Shown piece after piece: positions 42,945 to 52,468 of a stretch of DNA of 64,000 bases (its first letter is position 1; each line of letters starts with the position of its first letter). The notes below the pieces were generated by a model, which searched no databases, was not told where the DNA came from, and saw nothing but the letters and a program-made list of their open reading frames with translations. The position numbers were made by a program, and so were the translations under genes. This DNA is from Anaerohabitans sp964387285 (lineage in GTDB: Bacteria; Zhuqueibacterota; Zhuqueibacteria; Residuimicrobiales; Residuimicrobiaceae), in assembly GCA_964387285.1 (NCBI GenBank), contig CAYLWO010000009.1, positions 52,657 through 116,656 on the forward strand. The letters are read 5' to 3'.

Positions 42945-43421
42945 TCATGAATAGCCGGAATAATCAATATCTTTGGGCACATATCTGTTATCGTAGATTA
43001 TTTCATATCTTTGCAACAATTCAAAATACTCATCCAAAAACGTCCTCTTACGATGATGTGACTCCTGATTCATAATATAGCGATAGACACGGTCGATATG
43101 AGAATGCGAATAAGAAAAAGCGCCATATCCTTCTTGCCAGTTGAATTTGCCCTTTACCAATCTCCTGTCATTAATCCAGGTCGAAGAAGAACCTTTGATA
43201 TCCTGCAAGAGCTCGGGTATCAGTCGATGCGGCTTGTAACCGACCAATAGATGAATATGGTTCGGCACGCCGTTGATCGCTATCAATTTATGTTTCTGAT
43301 TTTGCACAATGCCGGTGATGTATTTGTATAGTTCCTCTTTCCACTCTGAACAAATTAAGGATGCCCTGTTCTTCACGGCAAACACAAGTTGCAGATAAAT
43401 CTGCGTATAGGTATTGGCCAT
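42945..43421 (-). CDS. IS200-like / RAYT Y1 transposase
   Basis: 158 residues; single-strand DNA HUH endonuclease. The His-hydrophobe-His metal site is His55-Ile-His57 in VPNHIHLLVGYKP, and the catalytic tyrosine is most likely Tyr115 in VYRYIMNQESHH. Length and layout (TYTQIYLQLVFAVKNR start) fit small Y1_Tnp proteins often present as single chromosomal copies. AGGAG precedes the ATG at 5 bases and the frame is intact. No TnpB partner is adjacent. The neighbouring palindrome array is its probable substrate or product. Confidence 0.9.
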   Translation of the reverse strand: MANTYTQIYLQLVFAVKNRASLICSEWKEELYKYITGIVQNQKHKLIAINGVPNHIHLLVGYKPHRLIPELLQDIKGSSSTWINDRRLVKGKFNWQEGYGAFSYSHSHIDRVYRYIMNQESHHRKRTFLDEYFELLQRYEIIYDNRYVPKDIDYSGYS

Positions 43422-43519
43422 AATGACTCCTTTGATGGACCATACAACATATCATTTCAGACATAACCTGTCAACGGACAAAATCACTACAGACTCTTCT
43501 ATCCATATCCAAATAGTTA

Positions 43520-43548
43520 TTGCTTGTCCAAATAATTTATTTTATCTT
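43520..43548 (+). promoter_or_regulatory. possible sigma70-type promoter of the PQQ-propeller gene
   Basis: TTGCTT (43520-43525), 17-bp spacer, TATCTT (43543-43548); start would be near 43555, about 23 bases before the GTG start codon, with AGGAG between. Confidence 0.45.
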
Positions 43549-43577
43549 AAGCAACTCACTCAAAATCAGGAGACCTT

Positions 43578-46500
43578 GTGGACTTGCGACGATTCCTCAA
43601 CAAATCCGTTTTAGCCATTTCCAGCATGCTCTTACTAGCACAAACGGCGTCGTACGCTGAAGACTGGCCCAATTATCAACATGACTATTTTCGCAGCGCT
43701 GTAACCAAAGAACAGCCGGTTCTGCCGCTGCATGAACAATGGCGTTTTCAGGCCCTGTATGCGCCGCAACCGGCATGGCCGGGACCAGCCAAGACCGATT
43801 ACTGGCATCGTGAACCGGATATCAAGGCCCGCGTTACTTATGATCACGCTTTCCATCCCATTCTGACCGAATCCTCAATCTTTTTCGCTTCTTCAGCCGA
43901 TGACCGCGTCTATTGCCTCGACGTTGCCACCGGAGAAGAACGCTGGCATTTTATGACCGGAGGACCTGTTCGTCTGGCGCCCACATTTTATGGCGGAAAG
44001 CTCTACCTGGGTTCCGACGACGGTAAAGCCTATTGCCTGGATGCTCATACGGGCAAACCGGTGTGGACCTGGCAGCGTCAGGGCGCTGAACGACTGATTC
44101 CCGGCAATGAACGCATCATTTCCAATCAGCCCTTGCGCACCGGCATGGTGGTCGAACAGAATCATGTATATTTTTTCACCGGTCTTTTCCCTGATGAGGG
44201 CGTCGAGTTGTACGATCTCGATCCGCTCACCGGCGCCGTGTTGCAGGTCTATCGAAATCTCGACATCTCGCCACAGGGATATCTGCTCAGCGCCAAGGAT
44301 AAATTGTTCGCACCCACCGGACGTACTGCGCCGGCGATCTTTACAAAAAAAGGCAAACTGATCGGCAAACTCAAGGACCCGGGCGGGACCTTTGCCCTTT
44401 TACATGGCGATGCACTGATTCACGGTCCCGGCGACCTGGGCGAGTTGCAGGCAGATAAAAAGGCGGATCAACCGCCGTTGGTGACCTATAACGGCAATCA
44501 GGTGCTCATCAACGGCCCCATGTCCTTCCTGCGCTCCGACAGCCAGATCACCGCAGTATATCGCGATAGATTCAAAGAGATTTTTCAGGACAACAAGGAT
44601 CTGCGCAAGGAACGAACCAAGGTCGCTGACCGGCTTTGGGATTTGCGTGAAAGGCGCAGAATGCGACCTAAATCCAACGTTGCCGAGATCGATCGGCAAA
44701 TTAACAACGCTGTCCACCGTCTTGCGGTCCTGGATCAGGCTTTGAAGCAGAAACAGGACAACGGCGTAAAATGGCAGATTCAACTGCGTGACGCCTGCGC
44801 CATGATCATGGCCGGCAACGTGCTTTTTGTCGGCATGCCCGATCTTGTTCTTGCGCTGTCGGCTGATACGGGACAGGAACTGTGGAAAAGCGGCATCAAC
44901 GGCAAAGGATTGGGATTAGCGCTGGCCAACGGCAAACTGATTGTCAGCACAGATCGCGGCACGCTCCATTCTTTCTCGACGCATGTCGCAACGAAACCAA
45001 ACCTGGTGCAGCAACAGAAAAAAACAGCGCCATTCGCCGACGATGCTCTGATGCAGGAAAGCGATGCATTGGCTGATCGCATTCTCCGTGCATCCGGCAT
45101 TGCTAAAGGATACTGCCTGGTGCTCGGCAGCGGCGAAGGCCGACTGGCCTTCAGCCTGGTGCAAAAAAGCGAACTCTCGATCATCGGCGTTGAAGACAAC
45201 GCTGACCTGGTGGCGGCTTCGCGCAGCCTTTTTCAGCAAACCGGCTTGTACGGCAAACGCATCACCATTCTTCACAGTGCATTGGAAAAACTGCCCTTCT
45301 CTGATTACCTGGCCAATCTCATCGTTTCCGAGCGAGCCTGGCGCAGCGGAGAACTGCCTACGCCGCAGCAGGAAGTGTTGCGCGTGCTTCGCCCGTTTGG
45401 CGGGCAGGCGCTCTTTGCATTTGACCAGGACAACAACGACTGGCTTATTCAAGCAGAAGGAAACAACTGGAAAATTTCACGCGATCAATACGCCTGGGCT
45501 GCGTCAAGCCGCGGCAAACTGGCCGGCAGCGGTGAATGGACTCATTTGTACGCAGATGCGGCCAACACCTCCTGCAGCAACGATCCGCTGCAAGGTCCGA
45601 TGCAGATCCAGTGGTTTGGCCGGCCCGGTCCGCGCGACATTATCAATCGTCATAGTCGCCCCATGTCATCTTTGTTCAAGGATGGCCGGATTTTTGTGCC
45701 GGCAAACAATAAAATTTTAGCCGTAGACGCTTATAACGGCACACCGTTATGGGACCTGGATGTACCGGATTCTCGCCGGGTGGGGGCGCTTAAAGATTGC
45801 GGCCAAATGGCCGTGGACAGCGATGCACTCTTTGCAGCCGCACAGGAGTACTGTTGGAAGATAGATGTCGCAACCGGACAGGTGTTGAAAAAATTTCCGG
45901 CGCCGCAACTGATGCCTGGGCAACGACGCGAATGGGGTTATATGGCCGTTGTCGGAGACCAACTGTTCGGCAGCGGTAAAAAACCAGGCGCCTCATTCTT
46001 CGATATAGGGCGACTCAACTGCGATGACCTGGAAGGAGATTTTCGCGAAATGATCACCAGTGATTATCTTTTCTCCGTGGATCGAAGTACCGGCGAAAAG
46101 AAATGGACCTGGCAAAACGGCGTTGTTTTCAACAACACCATCGCCGTGGCCGAGGGCCATGTTTATTTCATTGAAAGCCGCAACGAGAAAGCCCGTCAGG
46201 ATGTGGACGGACGTTTGCGCGTCGATTATTTTTGCGAAGGGGAAAGTTATCTCATCAAATTGAATCAATTCACCGGTGAAAAAATATGGGAAAAACCTTT
46301 TCATTTCCCCTATTCGCAAATCATGTACCTTTCATACGCAAAAAATCTGGTGATCGTGATTGGTTCATACAATGTCGATGCCAACGTCCATTACGGACTG
46401 TATGCCTTCCATGCACGGGACGGTGAGAAAAAATGGCACAACAGTTACAAGGGCGACGGCATCGGCGGCGAACACGGCGAACAGTGGCAACATCCGGTCA

Positions 46501-46826
46501 TCATTAGCGATGTCATCTATCAACGACCTTATAACTTTGATTTGGACACCGGACAAAAAGGGAATTATACCTTAAAACGCGGTGGCGGCGGTTGCGGCGG
46601 TTTATCCGGTTCTACTCATTATTTATACGGCCGCGGCAGCAATCCGCGCATGTATGAATTGATCGAAGGTGAAACCAGCGGCACGCCGTTGACGCGCGTC
46701 AACCGTCCCGGCTGCTGGATCAACATCATTCCGGCCGGCGGTTTGGTCTTGATTCCGGAATCCAGTTCCGGTTGCACCTGCGCTTATCCGATACAAACTT
46801 CGTTTGTGTTTGTGCCGCGATCATAA
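43578..46826 (+). CDS. PQQ-like beta-propeller protein with embedded methyltransferase-like domain
   Basis: 1082 residues, GTG start with AGGAG at 5 bases. Signal peptide to TASYA. Residues about 28-480 form a first PQQ/BamB-like propeller with repeated blades (YCLDVATGEERWHF, YCLDAHTGKPVWTW). At about 488-625 lies a Rossmann-type methyltransferase-like domain: LVLGSGEGRLAFSLVQKS (SAM motif I-like), IGVEDNADLVAASR, and LRVLRPFGGQALFAF. A second propeller (about 645-1082) begins EWTHLYADAANTSCSND and continues with AVDAYNGTPLWDLD and further blades to the C-terminus. Export with an embedded SAM-type domain is odd, because SAM is cytosolic; the domain may be inactive or bind another ligand. Related fusions occur, to my knowledge, in Planctomycetes-type genomes. 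Function unknown. Confidence 0.82.
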   Translation: MDLRRFLNKSVLAISSMLLLAQTASYAEDWPNYQHDYFRSAVTKEQPVLPLHEQWRFQALYAPQPAWPGPAKTDYWHREPDIKARVTYDHAFHPILTESSIFFASSADDRVYCLDVATGEERWHFMTGGPVRLAPTFYGGKLYLGSDDGKAYCLDAHTGKPVWTWQRQGAERLIPGNERIISNQPLRTGMVVEQNHVYFFTGLFPDEGVELYDLDPLTGAVLQVYRNLDISPQGYLLSAKDKLFAPTGRTAPAIFTKKGKLIGKLKDPGGTFALLHGDALIHGPGDLGELQADKKADQPPLVTYNGNQVLINGPMSFLRSDSQITAVYRDRFKEIFQDNKDLRKERTKVADRLWDLRERRRMRPKSNVAEIDRQINNAVHRLAVLDQALKQKQDNGVKWQIQLRDACAMIMAGNVLFVGMPDLVLALSADTGQELWKSGINGKGLGLALANGKLIVSTDRGTLHSFSTHVATKPNLVQQQKKTAPFADDALMQESDALADRILRASGIAKGYCLVLGSGEGRLAFSLVQKSELSIIGVEDNADLVAASRSLFQQTGLYGKRITILHSALEKLPFSDYLANLIVSERAWRSGELPTPQQEVLRVLRPFGGQALFAFDQDNNDWLIQAEGNNWKISRDQYAWAASSRGKLAGSGEWTHLYADAANTSCSNDPLQGPMQIQWFGRPGPRDIINRHSRPMSSLFKDGRIFVPANNKILAVDAYNGTPLWDLDVPDSRRVGALKDCGQMAVDSDALFAAAQEYCWKIDVATGQVLKKFPAPQLMPGQRREWGYMAVVGDQLFGSGKKPGASFFDIGRLNCDDLEGDFREMITSDYLFSVDRSTGEKKWTWQNGVVFNNTIAVAEGHVYFIESRNEKARQDVDGRLRVDYFCEGESYLIKLNQFTGEKIWEKPFHFPYSQIMYLSYAKNLVIVIGSYNVDANVHYGLYAFHARDGEKKWHNSYKGDGIGGEHGEQWQHPVIISDVIYQRPYNFDLDTGQKGNYTLKRGGGGCGGLSGSTHYLYGRGSNPRMYELIEGETSGTPLTRVNRPGCWINIIPAGGLVLIPESSSGCTCAYPIQTSFVFVPRS

Positions 46827-46841
46827 AATATTAAATTTTTT

Positions 46842-47323
46842 AAAAACGAACGCGGATTGAACGGATGAAACGGATTAGAACGGATTTGTAAAACTGCCTT
46901 TTACTATGGATGCTTTATTCTGCTTAATTCCAGTACATCTGTATTGGGAATAAAGCCATAAGGTCTATTTTAAAAATTCAAAAAGATCTGTAGAACGAGT
47001 CAAGTCAAAGCACGGAAGAAGAATTGAAATACCGTTTGCCAGTTTAAATTTGTTAATCCATTTCCCCAGCCCAGATAAACTGGAATGAATAGTATAATAA
47101 TCCGCAGATTGCGCAGATAGACGCAGAAAAGTCGCTATCCGAATGTTATCTGCGAACATCTGTGTCATCTGCGGATGAGCAGGAGATTGGCTGAAAATGC
47201 CTGGCGCAGCAGAACTGCAAACAAACGAAAAAAACAGCGTTTTAAAATTTAAAAGTTCTATTGACTCGGAAAGAGAAATCCGTTCGTATCCGTTTCATCC
47301 GTTCAATCCGTGTTCGCATTTTT
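46842..47323. repeat. 482-bp nested inverted-repeat region
   Basis: The outer arms (46842-46888 and 47276-47323) are near-identical inverted copies of about 45 bp built on GGATTGAACGGATGAAACGG. The inner arms (47099-47127 and 47149-47176) are imperfect inverted copies of ATCCGCAGATxxCxCAGAT. In between lies CCCAGATAAACTGGAAT (47070-47086), shared with 28500-28516. No credible gene is inside. It fills almost all of the gap between the propeller gene and the glycosidase gene and reaches to the latter's ribosome site. It could be a non-autonomous mobile element or stacked dispersed repeats. Confidence 0.7.
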
Positions 47324-47336
47324 GAGAAAGGTGTTT

Positions 47337-49457
47337 ATGAGGATAAAGGTACTACCATTGTTACTACTCTCTTTTTCGGTTATAAAAGCCGGAGACATGC
47401 TAAAAGATTTTCCCAGTTTTATCGTCCCCGGTTATGAACAAGAGATGACGGCCCTGCGCGCCCTGTATTGGTTGCACTATGAACCATCCGGGCCATTGGC
47501 GCCGTTGTGGGATGAGTGGATGACCATGTCTACGCTATGGCCGGCAGTACAACCTCCTGCAGGCAGCGCAACCATGCGCGAACGCTGGTCGCTTGCATTG
47601 AATCAGCGTATTCTCAACGCCGAAGGATATGTACATACGCAACAACACGACGGCCCGGCGCACGCCGAGGGCTGGCCCTTTCCGAAATGGAAAGAAGCGC
47701 AAGGCATTGGTTGGCATTTTTCTCCTATCGGCGTATCCGGTTATGAAGCGCCGCTGGTCACACCGGAAAACTGGATCATCAGCGGCGGCGTGTCCGGGCA
47801 GGTAATGGAAAAAGGCTGGCTCATCGAGTTACAAAACCCGGCAGCCAAGGCACAAACGCCGGCTTTTAGCATTGCTGCCAAGGACGCTCCGTGGTTGCGT
47901 CTCAACTGGTGGGCAACAGGACTGGAAACCGCCAATCCCTATGTCGAATGGACAACGACCGATCATCCGCAATTCAGTCCAGAGCGCCGCGCCTATTTTC
48001 CTGCTGCCTATCCGTCCGGTCAGGCGCAGGCTACGTTGCCGATGGGGCCGCAAAAAGCAGAGCAACTGGCAACCACAGTGGTTGAAAATCGCACCATGAT
48101 TCCGGTTTATCGCATTCCTGGTTGGCAAGGCCGCATCACCGGTTTGCGCATCTGCTTTGACAATGCGGGCGCCGCACAGGTGGCAATCAAATCATTTCAC
48201 ACCGCGTGCGACACCAGGCACAACATTAACAACACCGCATTCCTTCGCGGTTGTCGGGAATATTTTCTGTGGACCCGTGATATCTCTTTTCTGCGCCAAC
48301 ACATCAGCCGCATACGCACCGCCATGCGCTTTATGATGAACGAATTCGATACGCGTAAAAAAAAGTGCGTCTTCACCACCTGGCCCGGACACGAAGGCCG
48401 CAGCGGCGTGACCTGGAATGTTAAGGGAGAAAAAGTCATCATACCGGGCAACGGCATTGGCAGCAATTATTGGGATCTGCTCCCTTTTGGCGCTGAAGAT
48501 GCTCTGGCCACAATTTACTATTACGATGCCTTGCTGGATCTGGCGAATTTGGAAGAAGAAATTTTGCATCATCCGCAGTGGTGCGTTGCCACCGGTGCGG
48601 AGGCATTTAATCCGGCCGACCTGCGCCAACACGCACGCGAGGTCAAAGATTACAGCGGCAAACGTTTTTGGAATGAAAAAACCGGACGTTTCGGCACCAT
48701 GGATATAGACGGTGTGTTGCACGATTATGGCTTTACCTTTTTGAACAACGAAGCCATCTATTATGGGCTTGCCGACGCGCAGCAAGCGCGCTCCATTCGC
48801 GATTGGATTTCCGGGCGCCGCATCGTTAACAGCGACACCTCCACAGGCGCGGATATTTATCACTGGCGTTTTGGTCCCCGATCCACTACCCGGCGCAACA
48901 TTGATTATTATTTCTGGGGCTGGTCCAAACCGGAAAAAATTCCCTGGGGATTTCAGGTGCAGGATGGCGGCGCCGTGCTCGGTTTTTCTTATCATGACCT
49001 GATGGCGCGATTAAAGGTAGACGGGCCGGACGACGCCTGGCAAAGGCTGCAGGAGATTACGCACTGGTTTGCAGAAACCCAGGCAGCTGGCGGGTATCGC
49101 GCTTATTATAATGATCCCAAACACGGCACCATGCAGGGCAGCAACGTCGCCGGCGGATTGGGATTGGACAAGGAATTTTTTGAGAGCATCCTGGTGCCCC
49201 AGGTGATGCTCTACGGCTTTCTCGGCTTTCAGCCGACCGCCGACGGGTTCAGCGTGTCGCCGCAATTGCCGAATGCATGGCCGGAATTGACCATCACCCA
49301 TATCCAAATTCATGATTGCGTGATTGATGTAACCGCCACTGACAACACCATCATTGTCAAAGGAACTGCTGCACCAGAGGCCAGGTTGCACGCAAACTTG
49401 GCTAGAGGGTGGAAACTGGACAACAGCAAGGCGTTGTTTATCAGTGCCAATTTTTAA
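47337..49457 (+). CDS. six-hairpin glycosidase-like exported protein
   Basis: 706 residues from the ATG at 47337 (AAAGG upstream). Short signal peptide to SVIKAG. The body resembles an (alpha/alpha)6 glycosidase of the GH78/GH63/GH95-like superfamily. A beta-rich N-part is followed by helical repeats: FLRGCREYFLWTRDISFLRQHISRIRTAMRFMM, WDLLPFGAEDALATIYYYDALLDLANLEEE, and FTFLNNEAIYYGLADAQQARSIRDWI. Acidic residues in these loops are catalytic candidates, but I cannot name the pair. A small C-terminal beta domain ends the protein, as in GH78. Substrate unknown. It is separated from the propeller gene by the inverted-repeat region and followed by the ABC/DASS unit. Confidence 0.72.
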   Translation: MRIKVLPLLLLSFSVIKAGDMLKDFPSFIVPGYEQEMTALRALYWLHYEPSGPLAPLWDEWMTMSTLWPAVQPPAGSATMRERWSLALNQRILNAEGYVHTQQHDGPAHAEGWPFPKWKEAQGIGWHFSPIGVSGYEAPLVTPENWIISGGVSGQVMEKGWLIELQNPAAKAQTPAFSIAAKDAPWLRLNWWATGLETANPYVEWTTTDHPQFSPERRAYFPAAYPSGQAQATLPMGPQKAEQLATTVVENRTMIPVYRIPGWQGRITGLRICFDNAGAAQVAIKSFHTACDTRHNINNTAFLRGCREYFLWTRDISFLRQHISRIRTAMRFMMNEFDTRKKKCVFTTWPGHEGRSGVTWNVKGEKVIIPGNGIGSNYWDLLPFGAEDALATIYYYDALLDLANLEEEILHHPQWCVATGAEAFNPADLRQHAREVKDYSGKRFWNEKTGRFGTMDIDGVLHDYGFTFLNNEAIYYGLADAQQARSIRDWISGRRIVNSDTSTGADIYHWRFGPRSTTRRNIDYYFWGWSKPEKIPWGFQVQDGGAVLGFSYHDLMARLKVDGPDDAWQRLQEITHWFAETQAAGGYRAYYNDPKHGTMQGSNVAGGLGLDKEFFESILVPQVMLYGFLGFQPTADGFSVSPQLPNAWPELTITHIQIHDCVIDVTATDNTIIVKGTAAPEARLHANLARGWKLDNSKALFISANF

Positions 49458-49525
49458 AGCCGGATTTATATATCCTCTGCGGAAAAAGTCGTAGAGGGAT
49501 AATATCATTTTTAGACGAGATCATC

Positions 49526-50635
49526 TTGAATTCAAACAGATCACGAGTTATTTTCTCAGCCGTCTTTTTCCTGGCGTCTTTCGCGCATGCCTGCCGTTAT
49601 ACCGTGCGCGAAATTGGCTTTAGTCAGGCCGCTTATGCGCCGTATCGCCTGTACGTGCCGATGCCGGACGACCTCAGCAAGGAAGAGATAGAAGAAGCGC
49701 AAATCGTGGCCTCAGCCGCACTGGGCGATGCCAATATCGAGCCGGTGATCAGGCACAAACGACAACTGGACTCGTTGTTTCGCGACAAAAAAAATGAATT
49801 GCTCATCACTTCTCCCCAGAGTCGAACACTCAGACATCCTTTTGTCAGTTCTCGCGAAACCTGGAAAGAAGATTTATGGGATGCTTTAGATTGGGCGTGT
49901 TTTTCTCCTGTGCGCAAAAAGATCAACGAACAACTGGCCGCCTCTTTTTGCGTCCTACTCTATCTGCCGGGTCGAACTGCATCGGAGAATGCATCGGCAG
50001 AAAAAATCATCGAGACTGCTCTTGCAGAGATAAAAAAAATCATACCCTCCATGCCCAAGTCGTCTCGCTATCCACCCACCCTGCTTACGTTGTCCGCGGC
50101 GGAGCAAAAGGAGGAAGATTTGCTGTTGTGGAGTCTCAATGCTGACACGAGTCATGAACCAGGCCCGCGAGCAGCCATCCTCTACGGCCGCGCCCGCCGC
50201 CTGGGACCGGTTTTAGAAAAGGAAAAACTGAACCGGCAAAATCTGCTCAATCTGATGGCATTGGTGGGCGCGGACTGTGAATGTGGACTGGACCGCTCCT
50301 GGATTTTGGGCGCCATGCTGCCCTGTCGCTGGGGCGAAGCCATGCAACAGTCCGTGGCAGACGATCTCGGTTTTGATGTGGAAAATCCCGCCATTCGCCT
50401 GGAAATGGAGCAGATACTCAGCATCAACAACACATCTACTGCAACAAATTCCGACTTTCTCACCGGCTACCGAGAAGGCATTGTCGATTTGATGACAGAC
50501 ACGCAGGATGATACAGTCAGCACAAAACAATTTTGGTCGCCGATTTACATTCTCATGCTTTCCTTGCTGAGCGCAGCTGGGCTTTCGGTTGTTGCCGTAC
50601 TGGCCCTTATTCATAAAAAGAAAAAGAAACTATGA
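49526..50635 (+). CDS. uncharacterised exported Cys-rich protein with C-terminal membrane anchor
   Basis: 369 residues if started at the TTG at 49526; no ATG lies in a suitable place, so the start is uncertain. A signal peptide (RVIFSAVFFLASFAHA) is followed at once by CRYTVREIGFSQ. Other cysteines lie in DWACFSP, ASFCVLLYLPG and the striking ADCECGLDRSWILGAMLPCRW. A C-terminal transmembrane helix (YILMLSLLSAAGLSVVAVLALI) and basic tail (KKKKKL) anchor it with the bulk outside the cytosol. I do not recognise a family. Its stop overlaps the permease start by 4 bp, so it is most likely a partner of the ABC exporter-type complex that follows. Confidence 0.7.
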   Translation: MNSNRSRVIFSAVFFLASFAHACRYTVREIGFSQAAYAPYRLYVPMPDDLSKEEIEEAQIVASAALGDANIEPVIRHKRQLDSLFRDKKNELLITSPQSRTLRHPFVSSRETWKEDLWDALDWACFSPVRKKINEQLAASFCVLLYLPGRTASENASAEKIIETALAEIKKIIPSMPKSSRYPPTLLTLSAAEQKEEDLLLWSLNADTSHEPGPRAAILYGRARRLGPVLEKEKLNRQNLLNLMALVGADCECGLDRSWILGAMLPCRWGEAMQQSVADDLGFDVENPAIRLEMEQILSINNTSTATNSDFLTGYREGIVDLMTDTQDDTVSTKQFWSPIYILMLSLLSAAGLSVVAVLALIHKKKKKL

Positions 50636-51774
50636 TCAAACATGTTTTAAAAGAAGCCCGCTATCGTTTGTTCACTTTTCTGATGAGCGCCCTGGCCATT
50701 GTCCTGATTGTCGGTTTGATGGTCTTTTTTCTCACCACCAGTGCGGCCTCCAATCGCGAGACCATCCGCTTGACGCGCGACATGGGTTTTAATTTACGCA
50801 TTGTCTCGACCCAGACAGACATGGATTATTTTTGGCTGCACGGATTCTCCGACCAGCTCATGCCGGAAACCTGGGTGGACCGTTTTGTGAATTATCCCAA
50901 ATTTTCTTTTGCCCATGTGACCGCTACGCTGCAACAGCGCTTGCAGTGGCGCGAACAACAGGTGGTGCTTATCGGTTTATCGCGCGAAATCGAACCCGGC
51001 GGGCAAAGCAAAACCGCCATGACCTATCATTTGCCGGCCGACAAAGTCATCATCGGTTTTGGCCCGGCCCAGGCCTTATCGATCAAACGCGGTCAGACGG
51101 TGCAGATTTTGGAACAAAATTTTAAGGTCGAAAACACGCTGGCCGAAACCGGCAGCGAAGAAGATCAATGGATCTATATGGATCTGGCCGCTCTGCAAAA
51201 GTTGCTCAAGATGGAAGGAAAAATCACCGAGATCAAAGCGCTGAATTGCCTCTGTTTGAGCACGGACAAACAGGATCCTCTGCTCATGTTGCGCGAGCAA
51301 TTGCAGCAGGTGCTGCCGGATGCGCAGGTAGTCATGAACAAGACCATTGCCATGGCGCGAGAACGGCAACGCATGACCATGGAACGCTATTTTGCCTACT
51401 TGTTGCCGGCGCTGTTGTTGGCCTGCGGCATCGCTGTCGCCAGCCTGTCCATGATCAATGTAAAAGAACGGGGACGCGAAATCGGCATTTTGCGTGCCTG
51501 TGGATATGGTTCAGGAAAAATTCTTTGGCTTTTTCTTGCCCGAGCGGTGTGGTTGGGCATAATCGGCGGCGTACTCGGATTCCTGCTTGGCACCCTGGCG
51601 GCTCTGCAATGGGGGCCGGCCATTTTTAAAATCACCGGCAAAACCATCATGGCCATGTGGGAGTTATTGGGCTGGTCATTAGTTCTGGCGCCGTTGTTTG
51701 CCGCCATGTCTGCTCTGGCGCCGGCGGTATATGCGATGACTCTGGATCCGGCGGAACTTTTACGGGAAAAATAG
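50632..51774 (+). CDS. FtsX-like ABC transporter permease (LolC/MacB class)
   Basis: 380 residues. One N-terminal membrane helix (FTFLMSALAIVLIVGLMVFFLTT), a periplasmic MacB_PCD-like domain (about 45-255), and three C-terminal helices forming the FtsX domain (about 260-375), with the conserved INVKERGREIGILRACGYGSGKI coupling segment. Such permeases do not carry solutes through a channel but transmit ATP-driven movement to periplasmic partners or extract lipids and lipoproteins. It overlaps the upstream Cys-rich gene by 4 bp (ATGA) and its stop directly abuts the ATG of the ATPase gene. Confidence 0.9.
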   Translation: MIKHVLKEARYRLFTFLMSALAIVLIVGLMVFFLTTSAASNRETIRLTRDMGFNLRIVSTQTDMDYFWLHGFSDQLMPETWVDRFVNYPKFSFAHVTATLQQRLQWREQQVVLIGLSREIEPGGQSKTAMTYHLPADKVIIGFGPAQALSIKRGQTVQILEQNFKVENTLAETGSEEDQWIYMDLAALQKLLKMEGKITEIKALNCLCLSTDKQDPLLMLREQLQQVLPDAQVVMNKTIAMARERQRMTMERYFAYLLPALLLACGIAVASLSMINVKERGREIGILRACGYGSGKILWLFLARAVWLGIIGGVLGFLLGTLAALQWGPAIFKITGKTIMAMWELLGWSLVLAPLFAAMSALAPAVYAMTLDPAELLREK

Positions 51775-52428
<654 letters not shown>

Positions 52429-52468
52429 ATGGATCAAGACAATTCAGCGTAGGGAAAAAAGTTGGACG

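Noticed and set aside
46965..47168. Small open frame within the nested inverted repeat
   Set aside because: It consists mainly of repeat arm sequence and has no ribosome site.
48192..48995. Open frame antisense to the six-hairpin protein gene
   Set aside because: Composition typical of a shadow frame; no motif and no start signal.
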